A DNA stretch of 64,000 bases from Corynebacterium suranareeae (GTDB taxonomy: Bacteria > Actinomycetota > Actinomycetes > Mycobacteriales > Mycobacteriaceae), in assembly GCF_002355155.1 (NCBI RefSeq), contig NZ_AP017369.1, positions 434,001 to 498,000 of the forward strand. Reading direction: 5' to 3'. Positions 43,619 through 53,704 of the stretch are shown here, one piece after another; the stretch's first letter is position 1; the number at the start of each line of letters is the position of its first letter. Made by a program: the position numbers and the translations under genes. The notes beneath the pieces were generated by a model. That model did no database searches. It was not told the DNA's origin and saw only the letters and a program-made list of their open reading frames with translations.

Positions 43619-44254
43619 ATGGCGCATGATGGATTGCGTGTAGAAAACATCGTCACCTCAGGTATTTTTGCCCTCGACGGTGGCGAATGGGAAGTAGATA
43701 ACAACATCTGGCTGGTTGGTAACGATGAAGAAGTATTTATCATCGATGCAGCTCACACCGCCGCACCAATCATCGATGCTGTTGGTGGACGCACCGTGAA
43801 GGGAATCTTGTGCACCCACGCGCACAATGACCACATCACTGTCGCGCCAGAGCTATCCAAGGAATTTGATGCACCAATCTTCGTGCACCCAGGTGATCAA
43901 ATGCTGTGGGAGGAAACTCACGGCGACCTGGCCCACGAGGACCTAGCTAATCACCAGAAATTCCAGATCGCTGGAACTGAGCTGATCGTGCTGAACACCC
44001 CTGGACACTCACCTGGATCAAGCTGTTTCTACATTCCAGAAGCAAATGAACTCTTCTCTGGCGACACCTTGTTCCAGGGTGGGCCAGGAGCGACTGGTCG
44101 TAAGTACAGCTCCTTTGACACCATCATTGAGTCTTTAAAGACATCAATTTTGGATCTCCCTGCTGAGACGACAGTGCGCACCGGACATGGCGACCACACC
44201 AGCGTGGGTGCTGAGGCTCCACACCTGGAGGAATGGATTAAACGCGGGCACTAA
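43619..44254 (+). CDS. MBL-fold hydrolase linked to FadH
   Basis: A 211-residue metallo-beta-lactamase-fold protein with CTHAHNDHIT (HxHxDH), TPGHSPGS and FSGDTLF. It resembles glyoxalase-II-type thioesterases. Its tight linkage to fadH suggests that it hydrolyses S-formyl-mycothiol, the product of FadH, to formate and mycothiol; this is an inference from the context. GGAG precedes ATG 43619. Confidence 0.86.
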   Translation: MAHDGLRVENIVTSGIFALDGGEWEVDNNIWLVGNDEEVFIIDAAHTAAPIIDAVGGRTVKGILCTHAHNDHITVAPELSKEFDAPIFVHPGDQMLWEETHGDLAHEDLANHQKFQIAGTELIVLNTPGHSPGSSCFYIPEANELFSGDTLFQGGPGATGRKYSSFDTIIESLKTSILDLPAETTVRTGHGDHTSVGAEAPHLEEWIKRGH

Positions 44255-44282
44255 AGGTGGCGAGAAATGTAGTATTTCGGCC

Positions 44283-44951
44283 ATGGATCTAAAACTCAAA
44301 GGCCAGGTAATACTCGTTCTCGGTGGGGCAGGTTTCATCGGCTCCGAAGTTGTAAAACTCTTAAAGGAAGAGGGGGCAACCGCGGTAGCGGCGTCGAGAA
44401 GCACGCCCTTATCTATTGACGCTTCGGATGAAGCGTCAATCCGCGCCGGCATCGACCAGGTGATCGCCGAACACGGTCGCCTGGACGGGCTGGTTGTGAC
44501 ATCCGCGCCGGCTGCGCAGACATTGAGTTCTGACGTTGCTGATGATGCCGATGCAGTGCTGGAGGCAATTAATGGCAAGGCCATCACGTTCCTTCGGGCC
44601 GCTGGCATTGCGCTGGAGAAAATGCGTGAGCAGGGATACGGGCGCATCGTTGCGATTTCCGGAATGAACTCTTACGTAACTCTGAGCACGGTGGCGTCTG
44701 GGCGAAACGCTGTGATGAATGTTGCCGTGAAGAACCTAGCCGATCGTCATGCGGGAACCGGAATCACGGTAAATGCGATTAGCCCGGGTAATGTGCTTGA
44801 GACCGACGCAGAGGCTAATCGGGAAAACGGTGACACCACCGTGGCGGAAGTAGCAGAGGCTATTGCGTTTTTGCTCTCCCCGCGAACGGCGTCGATTTCA
44901 GGTGAAATCATCTCGGTGGGACATAAGGCGAAGGGCGTTATCCTCCCTTAA
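44283..44951 (+). CDS. SDR-fold protein lacking the usual catalytic pair
   Basis: A 222-residue Rossmann-fold protein. The cofactor motif is [10 protein letters not shown], and GTGITVNAISPGNVLET matches the SDR segment after the active site. Aligning that segment places Ala and Asn where Tyr and Lys of YxxxK are expected (ASGRN), so it may be catalytically altered. ATG 44283 is chosen; the in-frame sequence upstream overlaps the MBL gene. It may act with the fadH pathway or independently. Confidence 0.75.
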   Translation: MDLKLKGQVILVLGGAGFIGSEVVKLLKEEGATAVAASRSTPLSIDASDEASIRAGIDQVIAEHGRLDGLVVTSAPAAQTLSSDVADDADAVLEAINGKAITFLRAAGIALEKMREQGYGRIVAISGMNSYVTLSTVASGRNAVMNVAVKNLADRHAGTGITVNAISPGNVLETDAEANRENGDTTVAEVAEAIAFLLSPRTASISGEIISVGHKAKGVILP

Positions 44952-45057
44952 AACGTGGGGCGCTCCTTGAACAGGCACCCCCGTGTGAGGGCATAACGGC
45001 CGTACTATTCAAGATTGGTCGGGCCATTTGCTTCGCATTGGGGTGTACCCGTTTAAC

Positions 45058-46269
45058 ATGTCTGACATGGTTGCGAACAAACGGGCACAGCGCAAAGTCT
45101 GGCTGGCGGTGGCACTATCCGTCTTCACTGTCGCATGGGGTGGCAATGAATTCACCCCGTTGCTGGTGTTCTACCGCGGTGAAGCATTCTTTAGCAATCT
45201 CTTTATCGATCTCCTCCTGGTGTTTTATGCCATCGGAGTAGCAGTTGGCTTGCTTGCCGCAGGCCCCCTATCTGACCGTTATGGCCGTCGCGCAGTCATG
45301 CTTCCAGCACCGTTGATTGCCATGTTGGGATCTGCGCTGATCGCCTCAGGTGAGGAAACAGCCACGCTAATTGGTATTGGTCGAGTACTTTCGGGCATCT
45401 CAGTGGGCATGGTGATGACAGCCGGTGGCTCGTGGATTAAAGAGCTTTCGTCATCACGATTTGAATCAGGTGTTAAAGCTAGTGCTGGTGCAAAACGAGC
45501 ATCGATGTCTTTAACAGGAGGTTTTGCCCTTGGCCCAGCGCTAGCCGGTGTGATGGCACAATGGCTGCCACTACCTGGACAATTGGCGTATGTTTTGCAC
45601 ATTATTCTCACCCTTGTGGTGTTGCCTCTGCTGTTCACAGCACCAGAAACACGTCAATCCGCGCACCTGAAAACTAAGGGATCGTTCTGGGCAGATCTGC
45701 TCGTGCCATCTGCATTAGACAAGCGATTTTTGCTCGTTGTTGCCCCCATTGGGCCGTGGGTTTTCGGTGCTGCATTCACCGCCTATGCAGTGCTGCCTTC
45801 TCAACTCCGTGACATGGTGGGGGCTCCAATTGCTTACTCGGCGTTAATTGCCCTGGTTACATTGGGATCCGGATTTGGCATCCAACAATTCGGACCCCAA
45901 ATTATGGGCACATCTAAAACCCGCGGACCGATCCTAGCCATGATTGTCACAGTCATTGGCATGGTTGGATCAGTCATCGTGGTGATGAACCCACACCCAT
46001 GGTGGGCACTGCTTGTCTGCGTGCTCCTTGGTCTTTCCTATGGCCTATGCATGTTCATGGGACTAGCTGAAACACAAAATATTGCACCCCCAGTGGACAT
46101 GGCAGGACTCACCGGAATTTTCTACTGCCTCACGTATGTCGGAATGGTATTCCCAGCCCTGATGACCTGGCTTAACCAATGGCTGAGCTACCCCGTGATG
46201 TTGGGATTCGGTGCGGTCATGGCCACAGTGTGCCTAGTGATCGTGAGTATAAGTGCACGCAGAGTCTAA
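45058..46269 (+). CDS. MFS transporter of unknown substrate
   Basis: A 403-residue 12-helix major facilitator. The GPLSDRYGRR motif follows helix 2. The DHA1-like layout, including GGSWIKELSS after helix 4, suggests an exporter. ATG 45058 (MSDMVANKR) is the likely start; a TTG at 45028 extends the frame. It is followed 21 bases later by the epimerase. Confidence 0.8.
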   Translation: MSDMVANKRAQRKVWLAVALSVFTVAWGGNEFTPLLVFYRGEAFFSNLFIDLLLVFYAIGVAVGLLAAGPLSDRYGRRAVMLPAPLIAMLGSALIASGEETATLIGIGRVLSGISVGMVMTAGGSWIKELSSSRFESGVKASAGAKRASMSLTGGFALGPALAGVMAQWLPLPGQLAYVLHIILTLVVLPLLFTAPETRQSAHLKTKGSFWADLLVPSALDKRFLLVVAPIGPWVFGAAFTAYAVLPSQLRDMVGAPIAYSALIALVTLGSGFGIQQFGPQIMGTSKTRGPILAMIVTVIGMVGSVIVVMNPHPWWALLVCVLLGLSYGLCMFMGLAETQNIAPPVDMAGLTGIFYCLTYVGMVFPALMTWLNQWLSYPVMLGFGAVMATVCLVIVSISARRV

Positions 46270-47226
<957 letters not shown>

Positions 47227-47281
47227 GGCTTTCTGTGCTTGCTTGAGGCGTGATGACTCTGAGAGGGTGGGATCTGCAAGC

Positions 47282-47410
47282 GTGCCAATTCACCATTTTT
47301 TAGCTCGTGGGTTTGGAAACTGGTGGATTGGTACGCTTTCGGGGGCTCAAACGCGTTAGGATTCACCATTTTTTAGGTAATGAGGGTGGGAAATGGTGAA
47401 TCGGCACGAG
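47282..47410. repeat. AAATGGTGAATC repeat cluster, locus 1
   Basis: Words GTGCCAATTCACCATTTTTT (47282), GTTAGGATTCACCATTTTTT (about 47356) and GAAATGGTGAATCGGCACGA (about 47391) alternate in orientation. The same words recur at 62547-62672. Confidence 0.7.
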
Positions 47411-47534
47411 GCTATAGCTGGATGCAAAAATTTGTTCGATTCGTGTGGTATGACCACATGTTTGTGGTGGATTTTTGCACCAGGCCCCCGGATTAGTGCA
47501 AAAATTCGTTCGATTTTGAGGTCTAGCCTCACGG

Positions 47535-47695
47535 ATGTGGTGGGAATTTGATCAGGAAACTGACAGGAATCACATCAGCCTCATTAGCCTCAAAAGTAAC
47601 CCTTCCTAGAAGCCTCTCTAAGCGCCTAAACAATCCCAATCCATACAAACACTCATTCGACATACTTCGACCCGTTAAATCGCCTTACAGTCAAA
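47535..47695 (-). repeat. Dispersed intergenic repeat, copy 4
   Basis: On the minus strand it reads GGCGATTTAACGGGTCGAAG, GAATGAGTGTTTGTATGGAT, TAGGCGCTTAGAG, TTACTTTTGAGGCTAATG and CTGATCAAATTCC, the family order. Confidence 0.7.
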
Positions 47696-47699
47696 GGCC

Positions 47700-48065
47700 T
47701 TAGTCAGCGGACTCCTCCGGCAGCACAGCATTTTGCAACGCCACCGCACGGGCTAGCTTGGAATAGCGCAGTTCTTGTTCACGGAAACGCACATAACTGG
47801 ACAGCGTGGTGAACATAAACGCCACAACCAGGGCATACAGCATGAGGTCGGTGCCGCGGTCCACGCCCACAAAGTTGGCTAGTTGGGTGAGGTCATCGGG
47901 GCGGATCACTGCCCATACTGCGGCGAAAATGAATACTACGAAGCCGATTTTCACCCATGCTTTGGCGCGGGCTTTGCGGCGGTTTTTTAGAAAGTACAGT
48001 GCAAGAGCAGCGGTGGCTAACAGAAGCAGTACTTGGATGATGATTTGGGTGGTGGTCTGTGTCAT
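47700..48065 (-). CDS. DUF2304 small membrane protein
   Basis: A 121-residue protein with three predicted transmembrane helices (residues 5-26, 38-56, 70-90) and a charged C-terminus with RYSKLARAVAL, the DUF2304 pattern. Its mycobacterial counterpart Rv3632 works with the neighbouring glycosyltransferase Rv3631 and raises its activity. Here it overlaps the GT2 gene by four bases, consistent with a complex. Confidence 0.85.
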   Translation of the reverse strand: MTQTTTQIIIQVLLLLATAALALYFLKNRRKARAKAWVKIGFVVFIFAAVWAVIRPDDLTQLANFVGVDRGTDLMLYALVVAFMFTTLSSYVRFREQELRYSKLARAVALQNAVLPEESAD

Positions 48066-48772
48066 GGAAGTCTCCTTGCAAGGAAGCCGTCGGCTAGGAT
48101 GTTGACACCGTTGAGTAGGGATTGTCCTTTGCTCATGGAGTATTCGGTGTAGAGGATATCTACGGGCTCTTCGGAAATGCGCCAGCCGAGTTCGGCGATT
48201 TGATCGACGATTTCCGAAGCATGCGACATGCCGTTCATACGGATGTTGATTTCTTGCGCCACTTTTTGGTTGAACACCCGAAGTCCGTTGTGAGCGTCGG
48301 TAAGTCCTAGTTTGCGGGTTTGTGGTGAAAGCATCACCACGGTGCGTAGCACGATGCGTTTAATCAGCGGCACCTGGTCATCGGCTTGGCGGGGGCGACC
48401 AAAACGAGTGCCCACAATAATGTCCACATCCTCGGCGCGGAGACGTTCGATCATCTTGACTACGTCTTTGACCTGGTGTTGGCCGTCGGCGTCGAAAGTG
48501 ACAAAGTACTTTGCGCCGGGTTGTGCGCGGGCGTATTCAATGCCGGTTTGGATCGCAGCGCCTTGTCCCAGGTTGACGGGGTGGTTTACTAAGTGGGCGC
48601 CGGCGGCATGGATTTCTTCCGCGGAGTTGTCCGGGGAGCCATCGTTGACCGCAACAATATTGGGAAATGTCTTGCGCGCGTTTTCAAGTACTTCCCTGAT
48701 GACAGTTCCTTCGTTATAACAAGGAACGACCAACCAGGTGTCGCTGAAGTCGCTGTTTTTTGATGCATCCAT
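48062..48772 (-). CDS. Family 2 glycosyltransferase, PpgS/DPM-like
   Basis: A 236-residue GT-A glycosyltransferase that transfers a sugar to polyprenyl phosphate. It shows VPCYNEG at the N-terminus, AVNDGSPD and FDADGQHQ (metal-binding Asp). ATG 48772 (MDASKNSD) is chosen; longer frames would run into the divergent gene starting at 48852. It pairs with the DUF2304 protein as Rv3631-Rv3632, where PpgS makes a polyprenyl-phospho-amino-sugar for the wall. The sugar used here is not known. Confidence 0.86.
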   Translation of the reverse strand: MDASKNSDFSDTWLVVPCYNEGTVIREVLENARKTFPNIVAVNDGSPDNSAEEIHAAGAHLVNHPVNLGQGAAIQTGIEYARAQPGAKYFVTFDADGQHQVKDVVKMIERLRAEDVDIIVGTRFGRPRQADDQVPLIKRIVLRTVVMLSPQTRKLGLTDAHNGLRVFNQKVAQEINIRMNGMSHASEIVDQIAELGWRISEEPVDILYTEYSMSKGQSLLNGVNILADGFLARRLP

Positions 48773-48851
48773 GATAGAAATAGAGCCTAGTGCATCTTCG
48801 TCGATTTTCCCGTTAGGTGCCACCGAGCGTAGTGATGATAACTTGATTGAC

Positions 48852-49874
48852 ATGAAATCCATTGATCTTGAGCAGCTTGCGGGCACGCAATCGCGCACGT
48901 ATCAATCGCGAAAGATCACCGAAGAGATGGTTGCCCGGCCGGTCCATGTAGCGATCGCGTTGTGGGAGGTGCCGTGGGAATCGGCGAATTCTGGCAAAAT
49001 TGAAGGTTGGGTCATTGCGGTGGATTCGTCGCGCGGGCGGTTTGTGCGCAGCGGCCAGACCAAAAATGGTGATGCCATCAAGAAGACGATTTCTATGTTG
49101 AAATCAGCGTTGAGAGGGGTGCGCGGGAAGGCGTGGATTGTGACGGGGCGTCGACAAGCAGCTTTGCGTGCGGCATTGGTGCGCGAAAACTACCTGGTCA
49201 CCGGAAGTTTCGCCGAGCAGAATAGGGCTGGCGCGAAGGCGTCAGCGATCTCGCGCCGCGCCGAGCAGTCCGCGCTCTACAAGGCGAAAAAGATCGGCGA
49301 ATTCGCCGAACGCGCCCCGCGCGTGAAAGAACGGCAAGAGGCACATTGGTGGCCACGGTTATCACGCACGGAAGGGCACGCAGGCGTTTTACGCTTAGCG
49401 ACGGACGCCTCCACCGATGGGGTCTTCCGCGGAGCCATGTGCTTCGTAGCCTCAAACGGCGACTACCTTTTAGAAACCTCCGACACCACCGCAAGCTCCG
49501 ACGAACTAGAACTCGAAAGCATCACTCACGCACTAATCTACCTGAAAACAATCGGCGCAACCCACGCGAAAATCGAATCCGACAGCAAAGCAGCCCTCGA
49601 AGCCATCGACTTCATCTTAAACACCCGACCGCGCCGGGGCAGGTGGCGCGGCATCACCGCACGCGCCCGCAACCGGTTCAAAGACGCCTGGGATTCGCTT
49701 ATCGACGAATGCGTCGTGGAACTATCCCGCGTATTAGGGCACGCCGGCGACCCGTTGAATCAAGCCGCCGACCAAATCGCATACATGGGCATGCGCGCCG
49801 TTATATTCGAGCAAAAATCCGCACACCCCACATTGCTCAAAGGAATTGAAAAGGCTTTACGCAAGGCCGAGTAA
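48852..49874 (+). CDS. RNase H-fold protein with conserved acidic residues
   Basis: A 340-residue protein. The C-terminal half (about residues 175-325) has an RNase H type 1 fold: Asp in RLATDAST, Glu in ELELESITHAL, Asp in IESDSKAALEAI and a final His/Asp in GHAGDPLNQAADQIA. All four acidic positions are kept, so it could cleave RNA in RNA-DNA hybrids. The N-terminal half is unfamiliar and basic. ATG 48852 (MKSIDLEQ) is chosen, since it leaves a normal intergenic gap to the divergent glycosyltransferase. Confidence 0.72.
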   Translation: MKSIDLEQLAGTQSRTYQSRKITEEMVARPVHVAIALWEVPWESANSGKIEGWVIAVDSSRGRFVRSGQTKNGDAIKKTISMLKSALRGVRGKAWIVTGRRQAALRAALVRENYLVTGSFAEQNRAGAKASAISRRAEQSALYKAKKIGEFAERAPRVKERQEAHWWPRLSRTEGHAGVLRLATDASTDGVFRGAMCFVASNGDYLLETSDTTASSDELELESITHALIYLKTIGATHAKIESDSKAALEAIDFILNTRPRRGRWRGITARARNRFKDAWDSLIDECVVELSRVLGHAGDPLNQAADQIAYMGMRAVIFEQKSAHPTLLKGIEKALRKAE

Positions 49875-49911
49875 GGTAGGCGGGAGCCGCCAAAAGTATG
49901 AGGAAGAATAA

Positions 49912-50949
49912 ATGAGCAACAAACGCATCGGTGTAGTGATCGTTTCCTACGGACACGAACAAGACGTTGCCAACCTGGTTGACACATTTGCCGACCAGCT
50001 AAAAACTGGCGACCGCGTAGTCGTGGTGGACAACCGCAAACCCTGGGTGCTCAAAGAAGCCGTGGGGGAGCGCCTGGAAAAGCACGGTGTGGAGATCATC
50101 GACCACGACAACGGTGGTTTCGCAGCGGGCTGCAACGTCGGCGCTGCACGCATCGTGGATGATGTTGACCTGCTGTTTTTCCTCAACCCCGACACAGTAA
50201 TCGACGATCCAACGCTGTTTAACACCCTGCGCAGCGTCGATGAACAATGGGCCGCCTTCATGCCCTACCTGCTGCTTCCCGACGGCACCATCAACTCCGC
50301 AGGCAACGCCCTGCACATCTCCGGGCTGTCGTGGGTAACGGGAATGGATGAAAAGCCAGCCGAGGGTTCATCCGAAGTTACCGATATTTCCATCGCATCT
50401 GGCGCCTGCCTGGCCGTGCGTGTCGACTGGTGGAAACGCCTCGGCGGCATGGAAGAGATGTACTTCATGTACCACGAAGACACCGACTTCTCCGCAAGAT
50501 TGTTATTGGCAGGTGGTCGAATTGGGCTGGTGCACTCCGCATACGTCACCCACCACTACGACTATGCCAAAGGTGACTACAAGTGGATCTACATTGAACG
50601 CAACCGTCACGTGCTCCTGCTCAGCGTGCTGCCACTGCCACTGTTGCTTGCACTGACTCCGCAGATTCTTGGTGTGAACTTAGGGCTCTGGGCGATTGCT
50701 GCGCGGGAGAATAGGCTGGGGCTGAAAGTGAAATCCCTCCGTTTGCTGATCCGCGATCTACCAGCAATTTTCAAACTCCGCAGCCGTACCCAAAAACTTG
50801 CCGAACTCACCCCTTCGCAGTACCTGGCAAAAATGGAATGGCGACTAGACAACCCATATCTGGGAAGCATTGGTAAGAACAAAGTCGTGGCTACTGTGTA
50901 CAAGACTTATTACAAACTGTGTTTGAGTGTGCTGAAGCTGGTTGCTTAA
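49912..50949 (+). CDS. Family 2 glycosyltransferase, rhamnosyltransferase-like
   Basis: A 345-residue GT2 protein. It has VIVSYGHEQD and NNGGFAAGCNVGA-like segments (DNGGFAAGCNVG), the metal motif FLNPDTV and the catalytic-base region HEDTDFSARLLLAGG. The C-terminal ~100 residues hold a hydrophobic stretch (LLLSVLPLPLLLALTPQILG) and an amphipathic tail. The layout resembles WbbL-type rhamnosyltransferases, which would use the dTDP-rhamnose made by the rml genes at 58169-61404. The acceptor is unknown. Confidence 0.8.
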   Translation: MSNKRIGVVIVSYGHEQDVANLVDTFADQLKTGDRVVVVDNRKPWVLKEAVGERLEKHGVEIIDHDNGGFAAGCNVGAARIVDDVDLLFFLNPDTVIDDPTLFNTLRSVDEQWAAFMPYLLLPDGTINSAGNALHISGLSWVTGMDEKPAEGSSEVTDISIASGACLAVRVDWWKRLGGMEEMYFMYHEDTDFSARLLLAGGRIGLVHSAYVTHHYDYAKGDYKWIYIERNRHVLLLSVLPLPLLLALTPQILGVNLGLWAIAARENRLGLKVKSLRLLIRDLPAIFKLRSRTQKLAELTPSQYLAKMEWRLDNPYLGSIGKNKVVATVYKTYYKLCLSVLKLVA

Positions 50950-50992
50950 CACCCCTTCGAGAGGGTGATGATTTAAGTTCAGGTGCGATCCG

Positions 50993-51016
50993 GGTGAACA
51001 ATACATAAATATCACC
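50993..51016. promoter_or_regulatory. GGTGA-N14-TCACC palindrome upstream of ushA
   Basis: The two half sites lie 92 to 115 bases before the ushA start codon. Further GGTGA(T) words occur at 50964 and nearby. ushA is induced by phosphate starvation through PhoRS in C. glutamicum; whether this palindrome is a regulator site is not known. Confidence 0.35.
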
Positions 51017-51107
51017 TTTCTCTAATGGAAAGTCCCAGCTCAAAGAATTCTCCATCCGCTTTAATTGCTTCGTTGATTAAAACCAGGCTCTTTCCCAGGA
51101 GAATTTA

Positions 51108-53159
51108 ATGAAAAGGCTTTCCCGCGCGGCGCTCGCAGTGGTCGCCACCACCGCAGTGAGCTTTAGTGCACTCGCAGTACCAGCTTCCGCAGTTGAGGCA
51201 AATAATGTTGAGCTCAATATTCTCGGTGTCACCGACTTCCACGGCCACATCCAGCAGAATCTTGGCGACGGTGAAATGGGCGCTAGTGGCGTTGCCTGCT
51301 ACGTCGACGCTGAACGTAAGGCCAACCCAAACACCAGCTTCATCACCGTTGGTGACAACATTGGTGGATCCCCATTCGTGTCCTCCATCCTGAAGGACGA
51401 GCCAACCCTTCAAGCTCTCAACGCCATCGGTGTTGACGCATCCGCACTGGGCAATCACGAATTCGACCAGGGCTACTCAGACCTGGTGAACCGCGTTTCC
51501 CTCGACGGCTCCGGCAGCGCAAAGTTCCCATACCTCGGCGCAAACGTTGAAGGTGGCACCCCAGCTCCAGCAAAGTCTGAAATCATCGAGATGGACGGCG
51601 TCAAGATCGCCTACGTCGGTGCAGTAACCGAAGAGACCGCAACCTTGGTCTCCCCAGCAGGCATCGAAGGCATCACCTTCACCGGCGACATCGACGCCAT
51701 CAACGCAGAAGCAGACCGCGTGATCAATGAAGGCGAAGCAGACATCGTTATCGCACTTCTTCACGCTGAAGCTGCTCCAACCGATCCGTTCTCCAACAAC
51801 GTCGACGTTGTATTCTCCGGCCACACCCACTTCGATTACGTTGCAGAAGGCGAAGCACGCAGCGACAAGCAGCCACTAGTTGTCATCCAGGGCCACGAAT
51901 ACGGCAAGGTCATCTCCGATGTTGAGATCTCCTACGACCTCGAAGCTCGCAAGATTAACAACATTGAAGCACGCAACGTTCCTGCAGCTGAAGTAGTGGA
52001 AAACTGCACAACCCCTAATGCAGAAGTTGATGGAATTGTCGCAGCTGCCGTTGGAGCTGCTGAGGTTGAAGGCGCAAAGGTTGTCACCACAATCGAAAAC
52101 GGCTTCTACCGTGGAGCAAACGCTGGTCAGGCCACTGGCTCAAACCGTGGCGTTGAATCTTCACTGAGTAACCTCATTGCCGAAGCTGGCCTGTGGGCAG
52201 TCAATGACGCAACCAGTCTTAATGCTGACATCGGAATCATGAACGCTGGTGGCGTCCGTGCGGACCTAGAGGCAGGCGAAGTTACCTTTGCCGATGCATA
52301 CGCAACCCAAAATTTCTCTAACACCTACGGAGCACGCGATCTGACGGGCGCGCAGTTCAAGAAGGCACTGGAGCAGCAGTGGAAGGAAACCGGCGACCGC
52401 CCACGTCTAGCTCTGGGACTGTCCAACAACGTCCAGTACTCCTACGACCCTGAGCGTGCGTACGGTGACCGCATCACCCACATCACCATCAATGGAGAAC
52501 CAATTGATCTGGATGCGACCTACCGAATCACTGGTTCATCTTTCCTAATTGCAGGTGGCGACTCTTTTACCGCTTTTGCTGAAGGTGGCCCAATCGCTGA
52601 ATCCGGCATGGTGGATATCGACTTATTCAACCGCTACATCGCAGCCCACCCGGATGTCGAAGTTCGCGCAAACCAGAGCTCATTAGGGATTACCCTTTCC
52701 GGTCCTGGAGTTGCTGAAGATGGAACCCTGGTAGCTGGCGAAGAGTTGACCGTTGATCTTTCTTCACTGTCCTACACTGGACCTGAAGAAAAGCCATCGA
52801 CCGTTGAAGTGGCTGTTGGCTCTGAAAAGCAGACTGCGGAAGTCGATAACACCATCATCGATCAGCTTGATCTAACCGGTACAGCGTCTGTCACCTTGAC
52901 TGTTCCTGCAGGAGCTACCTCCATCAAACTCGCTACGGACAATGGCACGACCTTTGAATTGCCGGTATCCGTTAACGGTGAAGGTAACAATGACGATGAC
53001 AACGAGCCGCAACCCTCCGGATCCTCTGACGCGGGTTCCCTCGTAGCAGTACTCGGTGTGCTTGGTGCACTTGGCGGCCTGTTGGCGTTCTTCTTGAACA
53101 GCGCACAAGGCGCACCGTTTCTGACTCAGCTTCAAGCAATGCTTGCTCAGTTCATGTAA
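51108..53159 (+). CDS. ushA: UshA-like UDP-sugar hydrolase / 5'-nucleotidase
   Basis: A 683-residue secreted phosphoesterase. The signal peptide is residues 1-27 (cut near ASA-VEA). The calcineurin-like domain has DFHGH, GDNIGG, LGNHEFDQG and SGHTHFD metal ligands, followed by the C-terminal nucleotidase domain (GGVRADLEAGEVTFADAY). The end carries a hydrophobic helix (SLVAVLGVLGALGGLLAFFL) that may anchor it to the membrane. It releases phosphate from nucleotides and UDP-sugars outside the cell and belongs to the phosphate-starvation stimulon of C. glutamicum. GGAG precedes the ATG. Confidence 0.93.
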   Translation: MKRLSRAALAVVATTAVSFSALAVPASAVEANNVELNILGVTDFHGHIQQNLGDGEMGASGVACYVDAERKANPNTSFITVGDNIGGSPFVSSILKDEPTLQALNAIGVDASALGNHEFDQGYSDLVNRVSLDGSGSAKFPYLGANVEGGTPAPAKSEIIEMDGVKIAYVGAVTEETATLVSPAGIEGITFTGDIDAINAEADRVINEGEADIVIALLHAEAAPTDPFSNNVDVVFSGHTHFDYVAEGEARSDKQPLVVIQGHEYGKVISDVEISYDLEARKINNIEARNVPAAEVVENCTTPNAEVDGIVAAAVGAAEVEGAKVVTTIENGFYRGANAGQATGSNRGVESSLSNLIAEAGLWAVNDATSLNADIGIMNAGGVRADLEAGEVTFADAYATQNFSNTYGARDLTGAQFKKALEQQWKETGDRPRLALGLSNNVQYSYDPERAYGDRITHITINGEPIDLDATYRITGSSFLIAGGDSFTAFAEGGPIAESGMVDIDLFNRYIAAHPDVEVRANQSSLGITLSGPGVAEDGTLVAGEELTVDLSSLSYTGPEEKPSTVEVAVGSEKQTAEVDNTIIDQLDLTGTASVTLTVPAGATSIKLATDNGTTFELPVSVNGEGNNDDDNEPQPSGSSDAGSLVAVLGVLGALGGLLAFFLNSAQGAPFLTQLQAMLAQFM

Positions 53160-53174
53160 AAACTTGTAGCAAGT

Positions 53175-53221
53175 AAATCGGGTCCTTCCCAAGGAATTGG
53201 TTCTTGGGAAGGACCCGATTT
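53175..53221 (+). terminator. Terminator after ushA
   Basis: AAATCGGGTCCTTCCCAAG and CTTGGGAAGGACCCGATTT form a perfect 19-bp stem with a 9-base loop, followed by TTTT. It marks the left border of the accessory island. Confidence 0.9.
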
Positions 53222-53344
53222 TCGTGTGTTGATCAGGAGCTTCTGTGAGGTTGGTGAAGTCGAGAGTCAGGGGATTAGCGCGCCTTATAAGTTTGAAAAC
53301 CTTAAAGCCTCGACAGGTTATATCGGAATCAACATAATGAGGGT

Positions 53345-53653
53345 GTGGTTGCACCCGAAGAAATTCCTCTTCTATTCGCTTCCGATGGTGTTCTACGTGA
53401 GCTGCGAAGTCTGCCAAAAGAAGCTCAGCAAGATACCGGATACCAGCTTCAACGAGTTCAATGGGGACATGGTCCCACTAATTGGAAACCCATGTCCGAT
53501 GTAGGTCCTGGATGTCGTGAAATACGGCTGACTACCTCCGATGGGATTGCTCGAAGCATCTATGTTTACGTTGGAAAAAATCCTAAATATGTGGTTTGCT
53601 TGTGCGCTTTTGTGAAGAAAACTTAAAAGACGCCGAAGCGAATCATCGATATT
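53345..53653 (+). pseudogene. higB: HigB-type toxin with premature stop codon
   Basis: The frame encodes a phage-derived Gp49-like/HigB toxin, an mRNA interferase of the RelE fold: LRSLPKEAQQDTGYQLQ, NWKPMSDVGPGCREIRL and YVYVGKNPKYVVCLCAFVKKT. A TAA at 53624-53626 stops it after 93 residues, but the same frame continues as KTPKRIIDIAKSD and ends at 53651-53653. In intact homologues the tail reads KKTQKTPKR, so the TAA stands where a CAA (Gln) is expected. GTG 53345 is the likely start. The toxin is probably lost or weakened. The antitoxin gene follows. Confidence 0.75.
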
Positions 53654-53704
53654 GCTAAAAGCGATTGAACTCAATCCAGGAAGAAATAAGCAAGGAGCAG
53701 CAAG

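Larger units (their letters stand above)
47227..47699. other. Convergent intergenic region made of dispersed repeats
   Basis: No gene is supported. 47282-47410 has three copies of an ATTCACCATTTTTT / AAATGGTGAATC element. 47420-47520 has GTGCAAAAATTCGTTCGATTTTGAG, also present near 9751. 47535-47695 is a copy of the ~150-bp dispersed repeat. Confidence 0.6.
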
